From: Streptomyces sp. ERV7
Lineage (GTDB): Bacteria > Actinomycetota > Actinomycetes > Streptomycetales > Streptomycetaceae
Assembly (NCBI RefSeq): GCF_001653515.1
Contig: NZ_LYOY01000029.1
Span: 682,001 to 746,000 of the forward strand
Reading direction: 5' to 3'
Length of the DNA stretch: 64,000 nucleotides
A program made the translations under genes and the position numbers. The notes below the pieces were generated by a model. It worked only from the letters and a program-made list of their open reading frames with translations, was not told where the DNA came from and made no database searches. Shown piece by piece: positions 48,781 through 58,952 of the stretch. The stretch's first letter is position 1; each line of letters opens with the position of its first letter.

Positions 48781-49440
48781 CTACCGCTTCCTGGACAGCG
48801 TCAGGCCGTCCGCCACGATCAGCATGACGGCGTCCATCCGCTCGTCCCGCGTCACATGCTCGTTGAACCGCTGGATCCCGGCGGCGGGACCGGTCGCCGC
48901 CGGGTCCAGGACCTCACCGTGGAAGAGCGTGTTGTCCACGGCGATGAGGCCGTTCTGCCGCATCCTGGGCACCAACTCCTCCCAGTACGCGATGTAGTTG
49001 TCCTTGTCCGCGTCGAGAAAGGCGAAGTCGATGTGCGGCTCGGCGGGCATCGCCCGCAGCGTGTCGAGCGCCGGGGCGATCCGCAGGTCCACTTTGTGCG
49101 CCACGCCCGCCTTCGTCCAGGCCTCGCGTCCGTACGCGGTCCACTCCCGCGAGATGTCGCACGCGATCAGCCGTCCGTCCTCGGGCAGCGCCTGCGCCAT
49201 GGCGAGCGCCGAGAACCCGGTGAAGGTGCCGACCTCCACCACGTGCCGGGCGCCCACCAGCCGGACGAGGAAGGCCAGCAGCGGGGCCTGCTCCTCGGCC
49301 GACTGCATGCCCGCGTAGTCGGGCAGCCGGGCGTACGTCGTCTCCACGAGCTCGCGCTGCACCGCGTCCAGGGGCGGGTTGTGCGCCAGCATGTACGCGT
49401 ACAGCTCGTCGGTGATCCTGGTGCTGTTTCCCTTGGCCAT
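48781..49440 (-). CDS. Class I O-methyltransferase
   Basis: 219 residues from ATG 49440. VVEVGTFTGFSALAMAQALP is motif I, RLIACDISREWTAYGREAWT motif II, and IDFAFLDADKDNYIAYWEEL carries the metal-binding Asp residues of the CCoAOMT/COMT family; IAVDNTLFHGEVLDP is the downstream motif. Methylates a catechol-like or hydroxyl substrate; identity unknown. It sits 20 bp after the Ter-module HAD gene stop on the same strand. Confidence 0.88.
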   Translation of the reverse strand: MAKGNSTRITDELYAYMLAHNPPLDAVQRELVETTYARLPDYAGMQSAEEQAPLLAFLVRLVGARHVVEVGTFTGFSALAMAQALPEDGRLIACDISREWTAYGREAWTKAGVAHKVDLRIAPALDTLRAMPAEPHIDFAFLDADKDNYIAYWEELVPRMRQNGLIAVDNTLFHGEVLDPAATGPAAGIQRFNEHVTRDERMDAVMLIVADGLTLSRKR

Positions 49441-49460
49441 GGGGGCGAGTATGGGACCGG

Positions 49461-50297
49461 TCAGGGCCGCACGGGCGCAACCCGGGCGGCCGTGGCGCGG
49501 GCGGCGAAACGGCGCACGATCTCCTCGCCGGCCAGTACGCCCCGCTCCTCCAGGACGTCGACGTGCGGCGCGGTCCAGCCGGAGTCCGCGAGCTCGCCGT
49601 GGCCCGGGCGCCAGCCCTCGTCGGCGGCGAGCAGCAGGTCCGCGTCCAGGAGCGAGTCCCCGGCGGCCAGGGTGAGTTCGGCGCCGGTGCGCCGGGCCAC
49701 CTCGTGGACGGCCGCGCTCTTGGTCAGGGGCCTCGGCACCGCGTAGATCTTGCGGCCCTGGAGCGAGACGGTCCAGCCGCGCTCCTCGGCCCAGGCGCCC
49801 AGCCCCTTGACCCAGTCCTCGGGCAGCAGCGCGCGCTCGACCACGAGGTAGGCGAACAGGTCCTCGGCGACCCGCTCCTTGCGCAGCCAGAGCGGGTCGG
49901 CGGTGGCCGAGATGTGCGCGCGCACCTCGTCGAGCGTGGCGCACTCGGCGGCGATCCGGGCGTCCACGAGCCGGCGCCAGTCGCGGTCGGGCACCCCGTC
50001 GACGAGCAGCTGCCCGCCGTTGGCGCAGATCGCGAACTTCGCGGGCAGACCGGGCAGCTGGATGCGCTGGTACTGCTTGCGGGTGCGGGTCGTGGTGGGC
50101 ACGAAGAGCGTGTCCGGGTCCGCCTTGAGTGCGGCGAGCAGGGTGGCGGCGTTCTCGGTCATGTACGAGAGCGGCTTGTGCTCGTGGATCTCGACGCAGA
50201 GCAGCCGCGGCGCCCGGGGGTCGGGCATGGTCAGGTCGAGGGCCGCCGCCGAGTAGATCAGCGTACGGTCCAGATCGCTGGCGATCAGGGTGCTCAT
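49461..50297 (-). CDS. HAD-superfamily hydrolase of the Ter module
   Basis: 278 residues from ATG 50297, overlapping the StiP stop by 4 bp. STLIASDLDRTLIYS has the DxDxT nucleophile motif; KSAAVHEVARRTGAELTLAA and GDSLLDADLLLAADEGWRPG hold the Lys and late Asp motifs. Phosphatase expected to act on a sugar or nucleoside phosphate. In Ter-linked operons this HAD, StiP, the phosphoribosyltransferase and the aldolase are proposed (Anantharaman and colleagues) to make a nucleoside-like metabolite. Confidence 0.85.
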   Translation of the reverse strand: MSTLIASDLDRTLIYSAAALDLTMPDPRAPRLLCVEIHEHKPLSYMTENAATLLAALKADPDTLFVPTTTRTRKQYQRIQLPGLPAKFAICANGGQLLVDGVPDRDWRRLVDARIAAECATLDEVRAHISATADPLWLRKERVAEDLFAYLVVERALLPEDWVKGLGAWAEERGWTVSLQGRKIYAVPRPLTKSAAVHEVARRTGAELTLAAGDSLLDADLLLAADEGWRPGHGELADSGWTAPHVDVLEERGVLAGEEIVRRFAARATAARVAPVRP

Positions 50298-51463
50298 CGG
50301 GAGGCCACCGCCTTGCCGTCGGCGCCGGTCGCCCCGCGCGTGTACTGGGGGTGGATCAGTCCGACACAGCTGTACGGCAGGTCGTCGACCCATTCCACCG
50401 GCACTCCGCGCTGCTCCGCAAGGAGGCGTACGTGGTCGAGGTCGGCCCCGGCGCCCCGGTGGGCCAGGATCTTCCAGGGGACGCGGCGAAGCAGGACGCG
50501 AGTGGTCTCGCCGACGCCGGGCTTGACGAGGTTGACGTCGTGGATGCCGTACTCCTCGCTGATCCGCTCGACGGCGGCCCAGCCCTCCCAGGTGGGGCTG
50601 CGGTCGGTGGCCTGCAGCGCCTTGGCCTCGCGGTCGACGTCGGCGGCGACCTCGTCGAAGCGGGCGGCGACGGCGTCCAGGAAGTCCACCGAGACGTCGG
50701 AGCCTGCCAGTTCGCGGTAGAACTTGGCGCCGTGGAAGTCGCCGGGCCCGATCAGGTCCGCGCGCAGCACGGTCCGCGATATCAGCCCCGACACGGTCGA
50801 GTTGAGGCATGCGGACGGGATCAGGAAGTCCTCGCGGGTGCCGTAGGTGCGCACGCAGGAGCCCGGGTCGGCGAGGACGGCGATCTCCGGGTCGAAGCGG
50901 TCGACCCCCGAGGATTCTTCGAACTCGCGGATCGCCGCGGCCAGTTCGCGGGTGATGGCGCCCTTGCCGGTCCAGCCGTCGACGAAGACGACGTCGGCGG
51001 GGTCGTGGTGGGCGGCGAGCCAGCGCAGCGCGTTGGGGTCGATGCCGCGGCCTCGCACGATGGAGACGGCGTAGTGCGGCAGGTCGATCCCGTGCCGCCG
51101 CTGGGCCCAGCGGCGCATCAGGACGCCGACGGGGGTGCCGGCGCGGGCCAGCGAGACCAGCACCGGACGGGGCGACCGCTCGGCCAGGACCGTCTCGGTC
51201 ACGACGCCCACGGCGCGGGCGATGCGCTCGGCCGAGGCGTCGAGGGCGGCGCGGAACAGCTCCTGGTACTGGGGCGAGGGCTGGTACTCGACCGGCAGCG
51301 ACTCCGCGTAGTGGGCGCCGCCGCTCTGGATCGCCTCCTCGCGCTCCTCGGTCGGCGCCTCCAGCTCGACCCCCGACAGGTCCTTGAGCAGCCAGCCCAC
51401 CTCGTCGGGCGCGTACGAGGAGAAGGCGGGCCCCCGGAGGGGCTCGGGCAGGGGCTCGGGCAT
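50294..51463 (-). CDS. StiP-family (PELOTA-type) Ter module protein
   Basis: 389 residues from ATG 51463, with AAAGG 6 nt upstream. PAFSSYAPDEVGWLLKDLSG, AIQSGGAHYAESLPVEYQPS, PVLVSLARAGTPVGVLMRRW and HDPADVVFVDGWTGKGAITR are conserved in the so-called cysteine protease StiP family, in which a phosphoribosyltransferase-like fold and a PELOTA RNA-binding-type domain are combined. The frame is open upstream into the damaged phosphoribosyltransferase gene with no stop between. Confidence 0.8.
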   Translation of the reverse strand: MPEPLPEPLRGPAFSSYAPDEVGWLLKDLSGVELEAPTEEREEAIQSGGAHYAESLPVEYQPSPQYQELFRAALDASAERIARAVGVVTETVLAERSPRPVLVSLARAGTPVGVLMRRWAQRRHGIDLPHYAVSIVRGRGIDPNALRWLAAHHDPADVVFVDGWTGKGAITRELAAAIREFEESSGVDRFDPEIAVLADPGSCVRTYGTREDFLIPSACLNSTVSGLISRTVLRADLIGPGDFHGAKFYRELAGSDVSVDFLDAVAARFDEVAADVDREAKALQATDRSPTWEGWAAVERISEEYGIHDVNLVKPGVGETTRVLLRRVPWKILAHRGAGADLDHVRLLAEQRGVPVEWVDDLPYSCVGLIHPQYTRGATGADGKAVASR

Positions 51464-52535
51464 GGGGGCACCTTTGGGTACGTACGAGGGGACGACGGCC
51501 AGGACGACGTGCGGGATGTGCGCGGCGAGCCCGGCCAGCAGGCCGTCGGGGGCGTGCAGTTCGGGGGTGTCCGCGACGGAGTCGACGACGGCCACGACGG
51601 TGTCGAAGCCGGCGCCCGCCACGTTGTACGCGTAGCGCTCGCCGGGGCCGTCGGAGGGGGTGTCGTGGGCGGGGAAGGCGAGGGCTGTGGGCAGTCGTCC
51701 CGCGGGGCGGGACGGGTGGGCACAGCGGGACCCCGTCGCCGGGCGACGTTCCCTGCGCCCCCGCCACGTCCGGGGCACCCTCGTTCGATTCGGCCCCCGG
51801 GGCCGGGGAGGACTCGTGTTCCGCCACCAGCTCCATGCCCCGTTCCAGTACCCCCTCCGGGAGGAGAACCGTTCCTGCTGCCAGGGTGACCAGCAACACC
51901 TCCGCCCCGATCTCCGTCGCGAACGACGCGAAGCGGGTGTGGTCCGCCGGGGAGCGCATGTCGACCAGGGCGACTATCACGTACCGCCGCCGCGGATAGC
52001 GCTCGTGCAGCGCACGAATCGTGTTCAGGACCGTGTTGCCGGTCGAGAACTCGTCGTCGACCAGCACCAGCGCCCCCTCCCCCGCGAGCAGCGCCGGATC
52101 CTCCGGCAGCAGCAGGTGCGAGGTCGCGTGGGAGTGGGACTCCTCGAAGCCCCCCGCCCGCTCGACCCCGGCGACGGGGCGCCGGGTGGAGTGGAGGTAG
52201 GGCGCCACGCCCAGCCCGTCGGCCACCGCGTGCCCGAGGCCCGTCGCGGTCTCCGCGTAGCCCAGGACGACCGCCCCGGCCGCCTCCGGGCCGAGCAGCT
52301 CCCGGACCTCCTCACCCAGCCCGTACCCCGCCCCGTACACCCGCGAGGGCCGCTGCGGCACGTGCTTGCCCAGCACGTTGGAGACCAGCAGATGCGCGCG
52401 CTTGGGGTTGCGGCGCAGGGCGAGGCCCAGCAGCTCGGGCAACCGCTCGTCACCCTGGAGTTCGACTCCGAGCCGCTCGGCGACCCACGTTCCCGACCAG
52501 ACCACCACGTTGTCGTTTCTCTCCGTCTCGATCAT
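51464..52535 (-). pseudogene. Ter-module phosphoribosyltransferase (PRTase-TRSP), frame-broken
   Basis: From GTG/ATG 52535 the frame shows a PRTase: RVYGAGYGLGEEVRELLGPE, VVLGYAETATGLGHAVADGL and the PRPP motif ALVLVDDEFSTGNTVLNTIR, up to about LERGMELVAEHE (51810). After a Pro/Gly-rich stretch the expected C-terminal sequence TALAFPAHDTPSDGPGERYA resumes at 51688 in a different frame. The middle part, usually about 100 or more residues ending in a TRSP motif, is missing. So a deletion or assembly gap with frameshift splits the gene. The continuing frame runs uninterrupted into StiP. Confidence 0.7.
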
Positions 52536-52545
52536 CCCGTCCCGC

Positions 52546-53709
52546 TCAACCCGCCAGGCCGGCGGTCAGCAGCTCCACGAAGCCGGTGTTCTCGTGCGCG
52601 ACGCCGAAGACCTCGGCGCGCAGCAGGGTCCGCTCGGCCCAGGCGCGGTGCGGCTTCACTTCGTTCATCTTGTTCGTATACGCGGAGCGCAGCACTCCGC
52701 CCCCGCCCCGCTCGGGCCGCAGGATGTCCTGGGCGTCGCTGTACTCCTCGTGGCTGACCACGGACAGCGCGTGCACCGGCACCACGTGCGAGGGGTGGAT
52801 ACAGGTCTTGCCGAGCAGCCCGTTGGCGCGGTCGAGCTCGATCTCGCGCAGCAGGCCGTCGATGTCGTGCTCGATCAGGGTGTCGCGCAGCTCCTCCGCG
52901 CGCCCCTCGAGGAAGGGGCTGCGGCGCAGCTGGGGCTTGAACATGCGCTCCTGGAGCCTGAAGTACTCCCACACCGGGCCGGTGATCGTGAAGCCCGTGC
53001 CGTCGGCGCGGCCCAGGACGTTGACCACGTCCGCGATCACCCCGGCCACGATCTGCACGTCGTACGCCGTCATGTCCGGCGAGCGGCGCAGCCCGTACGC
53101 CGAGCAGAAGTCGGTGACGCCGAGCCGCAGCGCCAGCACCCGGTCGCGGTACTTGTCGACGGTCCGGGCGATGCCGGTCAGCGTCTCGCAGCGGGTCTCC
53201 AGATGGAGCAGCTCGGGCGACTCCAGGACCGGCATGGCGAAGAGCCGCCGCCCGCAGGCCGCCTCGGCCGCGCCCAGCGCCTCCAGGAACGGCACCCCGC
53301 GCTCCTCGGTGAACTTCGGCAGCACGAATCCGGACAGCAAGCGCACCGAGGAGCCGAGCCGCCGCACCAGATCGGGGATCTGGTCGGGCTCGCGGACCCG
53401 GATGAACAGCAGCGGCGTCTGTCCGCCGCGCGCGTCGAGGTCGGCGAACTGGCGGACCAGATTGGCCTCCGCCCCCGCCACCTCGGCGTCGTCGATCGAG
53501 TCCTCCAGGCAGAGCACCATGGACACGACACCCCGACGGGCCTGCTTGAGGACGTCGTCGGCGAGCGTGAGGCGGGTCGCGGGGCTGTAGAGCGTCGCCC
53601 CGAGGGCGGCGGACAGCACCCGCGCGGGAGAGTCCGAGCTGAACTCGGCGGGCTCCCGGTGGAACAGGTCCTTACGAGCAGCAGGCGGAACGTGCCCGAA
53701 GTGACGCAT
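52546..53709 (-). CDS. HpcH/HpaI (CitE-like) aldolase of the Ter module
   Basis: 387 residues from ATG 53709 (AGGGGA upstream). ALGATLYSPATRLTLADDVL, VVSMVLCLEDSIDDAEVAGA (metal Glu/Asp), GFVLPKFTEERG and NGLLGKTCIHPSHV are the CitE/HpcH barrel motifs. Predicted C-C lyase in the Ter-associated pathway. First gene of the minus-strand operon aldolase-PRTase-StiP-HAD. Confidence 0.87.
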   Translation of the reverse strand: MRHFGHVPPAARKDLFHREPAEFSSDSPARVLSAALGATLYSPATRLTLADDVLKQARRGVVSMVLCLEDSIDDAEVAGAEANLVRQFADLDARGGQTPLLFIRVREPDQIPDLVRRLGSSVRLLSGFVLPKFTEERGVPFLEALGAAEAACGRRLFAMPVLESPELLHLETRCETLTGIARTVDKYRDRVLALRLGVTDFCSAYGLRRSPDMTAYDVQIVAGVIADVVNVLGRADGTGFTITGPVWEYFRLQERMFKPQLRRSPFLEGRAEELRDTLIEHDIDGLLREIELDRANGLLGKTCIHPSHVVPVHALSVVSHEEYSDAQDILRPERGGGGVLRSAYTNKMNEVKPHRAWAERTLLRAEVFGVAHENTGFVELLTAGLAG

Positions 53710-53949
53710 ATGGATTCCCCTGTACTGCAACGATGGCCCGGACTGAGTGACGGTGGGTGGCCGGTAATAGTACGTAAGAACACATGTCGCGAGTTCCCCG
53801 CAGGCATGAAATCCAGGTAACTCGCCCGCGCTCTTCCGGTGCCGCGCGCGGACGCGGTACGTAAGGTACGTACCGCTCATCTGCGGGACAAGGCCCCCCT
53901 CGGGCCCCCGCGTTGTCCGGGCGGGCGGCGGGAAGGCAGGATGGCGACC

Positions 53950-54858
53950 ATGACGCACGCGATGCTGAAGGGATCCAACGTCCCGCTGGACGCCACGGCC
54001 GTGAGGGCCGTGCTCCGCTGGACGCCGGGCTCCGACGTCCCGGACGTGGACGCCTCGGCGCTGCTGCTGGCCGCCGACGGCCGGGTGCGTTCCGACGAGG
54101 ACTTCGTCTTCTACAACCAGCCGCGCCACCCCTCGGGCCTGGTGCGGCGGCTGCCCAAGAAGCGGGTCGGGGACTCCCTGACCGACACCGTCGAGGCGGA
54201 TCTGGCCGCGCTCGACGCGTCCGTGGACCGCGTCCTGGTCACCGCCTCCTCGGACGGCGCGACCTTCGGTTCCGTACGCGACCTGCGGGTCCTGCTGTAC
54301 GACGCGGGGCCGGGCGGCGCCGAACCGCTGGCCGTCTTCGATGTGAAGGCGGAGACCGGCGAGGAGACCGCGATCATCTGCGGCGAGCTCTACCGGCGCG
54401 GCGAGGCGTGGAAGTTCCGCGCGGTGGGCCAGGGCTATCCGACCGGCCTGGTGGGCCTGGCGACGGAGTACGGGATCTCCGTGGACGAGGACGGCGAGGG
54501 GGCCGGGGAGAGCGCGGACAGCGGCTCCTCCGGCGCCACCCACGGCCAGGCCGCGGCCCCGGCGCACTCCGCGTCCGTGTCGCAGCCGCTGCCGCCGGAC
54601 GTCCTCCCGGGCGGGCCCCAGCCGCAGACCCAGCCGTATGTGCCGCCGCTGCCGGCCGCCTCGCCGCCCTCGTACGGCTATCCGCACCCCGCGCCGCCGC
54701 AGCACGCGCCCGTGCGGCAGCCCTCGTACGGCTATCCGCAGCCCGCCTCGGCACAGCCCGGCCACGGCTACGGCTATCCGCAGCCGGCGGCGGCCGCGCA
54801 CACGGTGGATCCGGACTTCGTGCTGCCGCCGATGGGGCCGCAGTTCATCCGGCAGTGA
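53950..54858 (+). CDS. TerD-family protein with PQ/YGYP-rich tail
   Basis: 302 residues from ATG 53950 (ATG 53941 in frame also possible). The TerD domain fills residues 1-185: [40 protein letters not shown] and [20 protein letters not shown]. The acidic DxDAS motif binds calcium in TerD proteins. The tail has YGYPHP/YGYPQP repeats typical of disordered linkers. Divergent from the aldolase operon. Confidence 0.87.
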   Translation: MTHAMLKGSNVPLDATAVRAVLRWTPGSDVPDVDASALLLAADGRVRSDEDFVFYNQPRHPSGLVRRLPKKRVGDSLTDTVEADLAALDASVDRVLVTASSDGATFGSVRDLRVLLYDAGPGGAEPLAVFDVKAETGEETAIICGELYRRGEAWKFRAVGQGYPTGLVGLATEYGISVDEDGEGAGESADSGSSGATHGQAAAPAHSASVSQPLPPDVLPGGPQPQTQPYVPPLPAASPPSYGYPHPAPPQHAPVRQPSYGYPQPASAQPGHGYGYPQPAAAAHTVDPDFVLPPMGPQFIRQ

Positions 54859-54910
54859 CGGAAGCGGCCGGGCGGGCCGACACCCGCCGGGCCCGCTCAC
54901 GGGCGCACTC

Positions 54911-55642
54911 TCAGGCCTTCGTCTTGTAGCCGCGCCCCCACTGGAGCCCCCATCCGTAGAGCCGGTCCAGCTCGGCCTGGAAGCCGTACACGAACTTCAC
55001 CTCGCGTCGCACGACCATGTCCCCCTTGACGTTCTCGATGGTGACGACCGCGCAGGAGCGGGCCTGTGGGGCGTGCTCGTCCAGGTCGATCTCTATGCGG
55101 GGGCCGTTGCTCGGGTAGAGCGTGACCTTGGCGTGCGTACGGTCGAAGGCGGGCGTCTGGTCGTAGATGTAGACGAAGACCAGCAGCCGCTTGATGGACT
55201 CGCGGTGGTCGAGGTTGACGTAGATCGTCTCTCCGGACGGCGAGCCGAACCGGTCGTCGCCGCTGAGCTGGACATAGGGCGCCGCGTTGGTGGCGCCGAA
55301 GAAGCCGCCCAGGGGCTGCACCACGCCCTTGGATCCGTCGGTGAGCTCGTAGAGGCAGCCGAGGTCGAGGTCGACGTTGACGACGCCCTGGGTGTGCGCC
55401 TGGACCACATCGGGCTTGAACAGCTTGAACGGGTGCCGCAGCACGCTGGGCCCGGACCGGCCGCCGAAGTCGGAGGTGCGCATCCGCCACGACAGGTTGA
55501 CGCGCAGCGACCCGGAGTCGGCGCCCTGCTTGCCGAGCGAGACCACCGGGTGCCGTTTGGTCAGCTCGATGGCGTTGCTCGCGGCGCTGCCCGTGTCGAA
55601 CTGCGCCGAGGGCCTGCCGCGCAGGCTGTCCCAGAAGGCCAT
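54911..55642 (-). CDS. TerA-like tellurium-resistance family protein
   Basis: 243 residues from ATG 55642. SLGKQGADSGSLRVNLSWRM, VNVDLDLGCLYELTDGSKGV, ETIYVNLDHRESIKRLLVFV and KFVYGFQAELDRLYGWGLQW match the TerA/TerD-derived family found in Streptomyces Ter clusters. The DLDLGC segment is the likely metal-binding site. Confidence 0.8.
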   Translation of the reverse strand: MAFWDSLRGRPSAQFDTGSAASNAIELTKRHPVVSLGKQGADSGSLRVNLSWRMRTSDFGGRSGPSVLRHPFKLFKPDVVQAHTQGVVNVDLDLGCLYELTDGSKGVVQPLGGFFGATNAAPYVQLSGDDRFGSPSGETIYVNLDHRESIKRLLVFVYIYDQTPAFDRTHAKVTLYPSNGPRIEIDLDEHAPQARSCAVVTIENVKGDMVVRREVKFVYGFQAELDRLYGWGLQWGRGYKTKA

Positions 55643-55774
55643 CTCTTCCCCACCCCTATACGAACCACGTCAACGGCCCCGCACCGGACGAACGGCGGGG
55701 CGGCCGGGAGGCACGAACCTCCCTGCCGCCCCGCTCAGAGCGTTCCGCAATCGTCGGCGGGTCACACCACGGAT

Positions 55775-56932
55775 TCAGACCCCCGTGGAGACTTCCGCCT
55801 TCTCACTGAAATCCCCGCCGCCCTCCGCGGCGAGCCGCTTGTTGCGGCGGACCGAGGACCAGAAGGACCAGGCGATCAGGACGACGCCGATGAGACCGGT
55901 GATGACCTCGTTGATCTCGTACTGGATGGTGACCAGGAGGATCACGGCGAGGGCGCCGATCGCGTAGTGCGCGCCGTGCTCCAGGTAGACGTAGTCGTCG
56001 AGGGTGCCCTGGCGGACCAGGTAGACCGTGAGGGACCGCACGTACATGGCGCCGATGCCGAGGCCGAGCGCCATCAGGACGATGTCGTTGGTGATGGCGA
56101 AGGCGCCGATGACGCCGTCGAAGGAGAACGAGGCGTCCAGGACCTCCAGGTAGAGGAACATGAAGAACGCGGCCTTGCCGGCCAGCAGCACCGCCGAGGC
56201 GCCGCCCCTGCCGCTCTTCTTGGCCTCTTCCTCGGCCTCCAGCTCGGCTTCCTCCTCTTCCTCCAGCTTGTCCTCGAAGTAGCCGGAGAGGCCGCCGACG
56301 ATCATGTACGTGATCAGACCGGCGATGCCGGAGATGAGGACGGTCTCACCCTTGTCCGCGTGCGCCCCGCCGTGCAGATGGGCGTGGGTCGCGACGGTCA
56401 TCGAGGAGACGAGCAGGACACCGAGCGCGATGGCGACCGAGAGCATGTCGACCTTGCCGAGCTTGGCCAGCGGCCGCTCGATCCAGCGCAGCCACTGGAC
56501 GTCCCGCTCCTCGAAGACGAAGTCCAGGAAGATCATGAGCAGGAACATGCCACCGAAGGCGGCGATCGACGCGTGCGCGTCGGTGACCAGCTCCTTGTAG
56601 TGCTCCTTCTCGTTCAGCGCGAGGTTGACGGCCTCGATGGGGCCCATCTTGGCGCTGATGGCGACGATGACTACGGGGAAGACCAGCCGCATGCCGAAGA
56701 CGGCGATGAGCACGCCGACCGTGAGGAAGATCTTCTGCCAGAAGGCATTCATCTTCTTCAGGATTCCGGCGTTGACCACCGCGTTGTCGAACGACAGCGA
56801 GATTTCGAGGATGGACAGGATCGCCACGATCCCGAAGGCGGTCCAGCCGTCGTAGAGCACTGCCAGGGCCAGACCGACCGCAGTGATCACGAATGACCAG
56901 CCGAAGGTTTTCAGAATCACTGACTTCCCCAT
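55775..56932 (-). CDS. DUF475 (TerC-like) membrane protein
   Basis: 385 residues from ATG 56932. About nine membrane helices; LEISLSFDNAVVNAGILKKM and LDASFSFDGVIGAFAITND carry the two inverted-repeat SFDN/SFDG motifs of the TerC superfamily, thought to carry metal ions. A charged coiled segment, EDKLEEEEEAELEAEEEAKK, connects the halves. It lies between terD-type genes and probably shares their stress regulon. Confidence 0.9.
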   Translation of the reverse strand: MGKSVILKTFGWSFVITAVGLALAVLYDGWTAFGIVAILSILEISLSFDNAVVNAGILKKMNAFWQKIFLTVGVLIAVFGMRLVFPVVIVAISAKMGPIEAVNLALNEKEHYKELVTDAHASIAAFGGMFLLMIFLDFVFEERDVQWLRWIERPLAKLGKVDMLSVAIALGVLLVSSMTVATHAHLHGGAHADKGETVLISGIAGLITYMIVGGLSGYFEDKLEEEEEAELEAEEEAKKSGRGGASAVLLAGKAAFFMFLYLEVLDASFSFDGVIGAFAITNDIVLMALGLGIGAMYVRSLTVYLVRQGTLDDYVYLEHGAHYAIGALAVILLVTIQYEINEVITGLIGVVLIAWSFWSSVRRNKRLAAEGGGDFSEKAEVSTGV

Positions 56933-56942
56933 CTAGCTAGGC

Positions 56943-56975
56943 GGGGTCCCCCCAGACGGAGTCTGGGGGAGGGTC
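56943..56975. repeat. GGGGTCCCCCC...GGGGGAGGGTC element
   Basis: 33-bp palindromic element with the same ends as 20152-20196, here with the stem CAGACGGAGTCTG. It sits in the 76-bp gap between terD and DUF475 and may shape read-through. Confidence 0.65.
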
Positions 56976-57008
56976 TCCCCCCGCGCCGCACCCGACTTGG
57001 ACACGGCT

Positions 57009-57584
57009 TTACGAAACGTTGACCCCGAAGTCTAGAGCGATCCCGCGCAGTCCTGACGCGTACCCCTGACCGACTGCACGGAACTTCCACTCGCCGCTGT
57101 AGCGGTAGAGCTCGCCGAAGATCATCGCGGTCTCCGTGGAGGCGTCCTCGCTCAGGTCGTAGCGCGCGAGCTCCTGGCCGTCGGCCTGGTTGACCACCCG
57201 GATGAAGGCGTTGCTGACCTGACCGAACGTCTGGCCGCGGTTGTCCGCCTCATGGATCGAGACAGGGAAGACGATCTTGTCGCAGTGCGCCGGCACCTTG
57301 ACCAGGTCCACGATGATCGACTCGTCGTCGCCCTCGCCCTCACCGGTCAGGTTGTCACCGGTGTGCTCGACCGAGCCGTCCGGGCTCGTGAGGTTGTTGT
57401 AGAACACGAACCACTCGTCGCCGAGGACGCGGCCCGACTGGCACAGCAGTGCGCTGGCGTCGAGGTCGAAGTCGGCTCCGGTGGTGGAACGCGCGTCCCA
57501 GCCGAGGCCGACCAGCACCTGGGTGAGGTTCGGTGCGGCCTTGGAGAGGGAGACATTGCCCCCCTTGGCGAGCGTGACGCCCAT
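57009..57584 (-). CDS. terD: TerD family protein
   Basis: 191 residues from ATG 57584. [59 protein letters not shown] and [20 protein letters not shown] are canonical TerD. The DLDAS and GEGDDE acidic segments bind calcium. Paralogue of the next gene. Confidence 0.93.
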   Translation of the reverse strand: MGVTLAKGGNVSLSKAAPNLTQVLVGLGWDARSTTGADFDLDASALLCQSGRVLGDEWFVFYNNLTSPDGSVEHTGDNLTGEGEGDDESIIVDLVKVPAHCDKIVFPVSIHEADNRGQTFGQVSNAFIRVVNQADGQELARYDLSEDASTETAMIFGELYRYSGEWKFRAVGQGYASGLRGIALDFGVNVS

Positions 57585-57675
57585 GATCGTGAGTCCTCCC
57601 CTGAATGGCGAACGAAGGGTTGAGCGCGTCCGGCGCCGCACGGATGTGCGGCGCCGGACGAGGGAGAGCGACGGC

Positions 57676-58251
57676 TCAGACGTTGACGCCGAAGTCCTGC
57701 GCGATGCCGCGCAGGCCCGACGCGTACCCCTGGCCGATGGCGCGGAACTTCCACTCCGCCCCGTTGCGGTACAGCTCGCCGAAGACCATGGCGGTCTCCG
57801 TCGAGGCGTCCTCGCTCAGGTCGTACCGGGCGAGCTCGGTGTTGTCGGCCTGGTTCACCACGCGGATGTACGCGTTGCGGACCTGGCCGAACGACTGCTG
57901 GCGGCTCTCGGCCTCGTAGATCGAGACCGGGAACACGATCTTGTGAACGTCGGCCGGGACACCGGCCAGGTTCACCTTGATGACCTCGTCGTCGCCCTCG
58001 CCCTCACCGGTGAGGTTGTCACCCTGGTGCTCGACGGAGCCGTCGGGGCTCTTGAGGTTGTTGAAGAAGACGAAGTTCGAGTCGTTGGCGACCTTGCCCT
58101 GGTCGTTGGTCAGCAGTGCGCTGGCGTCCAGGTCGAAGTCACCCCCGGTGGTGGTGCGAGCGTCCCATCCCAGACCGACGATGACCGCGGTCAGGTTGGG
58201 GGCGGCCTTGGTCAGCGAGACGTTGCCGCCCTTGCTGAGGCTGACTCCCAC
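57676..58251 (-). CDS. terD: TerD family protein
   Basis: 191 residues from GTG 58251, GGAGG 6 nt upstream. [20 protein letters not shown] and [20 protein letters not shown] show the same calcium-binding TerD domain. It is the first of two tandem terD genes, 91 bp apart; operons of this type respond to tellurite, oxidative and metal stress and affect Streptomyces development. Confidence 0.93.
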   Translation of the reverse strand: MGVSLSKGGNVSLTKAAPNLTAVIVGLGWDARTTTGGDFDLDASALLTNDQGKVANDSNFVFFNNLKSPDGSVEHQGDNLTGEGEGDDEVIKVNLAGVPADVHKIVFPVSIYEAESRQQSFGQVRNAYIRVVNQADNTELARYDLSEDASTETAMVFGELYRNGAEWKFRAIGQGYASGLRGIAQDFGVNV

Positions 58252-58373
58252 GAGTCCTCCCAATGGTGTGAGGGGCCGGCTTAGGTCAGCGTCCCCGTCG
58301 TGCGTTGGCATCGGATCAACGTCTGGATCCTAGTGACCGGTTCCCGCCTCAAACAGGCGATTCGACCGATGGA

Positions 58374-58832
58374 TCACAGGGTGTCGAGCGCCTTGACATA
58401 GTCATTCAGGTCCCGGGCGTCCGGCAGACCGTTCTCGACGGTCCAGCGGACCACGCCGTCCTTGTCGATGACGAAGGTGCCGCGCACCGCGCAGCCCTTC
58501 TCCTCGTCGAAGACCCCGTACGCGCGCGAGACCTCGCCGTGCGGCCAGAAGTCCGAGAGCAGCGGGTACTCCAGGCCCTCCTGCTCGGCGAAGACGCGCA
58601 GGGTGTGGATGGAGTCGTTGGAGACGGCGAGCAGCTGGGTGTCGCGGTCGGTGAACTGCGGCAGGTTGTCGCGCAGCGCGCACAGCTCGCCCGTGCAGAC
58701 GCCGGTGAAGGCGAACGGGTAGAAGAGCAGCACCACGTTCTTCTCGCCGCGGAAGTCCGAGAGCTTCACGGTCCGGCCGTGGTTGTCCTTGAGCTCGAAG
58801 TCCGGGGCCTTGGTGCCGACCTCGATCGCCAT
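58374..58832 (-). CDS. Peroxiredoxin (AhpE-like)
   Basis: 152 residues from ATG 58832. [20 protein letters not shown], then [20 protein letters not shown] with the peroxidatic Cys (TGVC) and the nearby TGELC Cys. Reduces peroxides using thiols. Upstream lies the DUF3052 gene 120 bp away on the same strand. Confidence 0.9.
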   Translation of the reverse strand: MAIEVGTKAPDFELKDNHGRTVKLSDFRGEKNVVLLFYPFAFTGVCTGELCALRDNLPQFTDRDTQLLAVSNDSIHTLRVFAEQEGLEYPLLSDFWPHGEVSRAYGVFDEEKGCAVRGTFVIDKDGVVRWTVENGLPDARDLNDYVKALDTL

Positions 58833-58952
58833 GGAAACGCCATCCCTTCTGTGGGCCCGGGCGGAAAGCCGCCGTGGACCGTCCTGGTGGGCCCCACCCT
58901 ACGCAAGGGCCCCCGCCGGCGTACGCCGGCGGGGGCCCAGAGAAGCGGAGGA

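Noticed and set aside
49461..52535. 1024-residue PRTase-HAD fusion protein
   Set aside because: Between about 51700 and 50300 that frame is antisense-like shadow of StiP; HAD has its own start at 50297.
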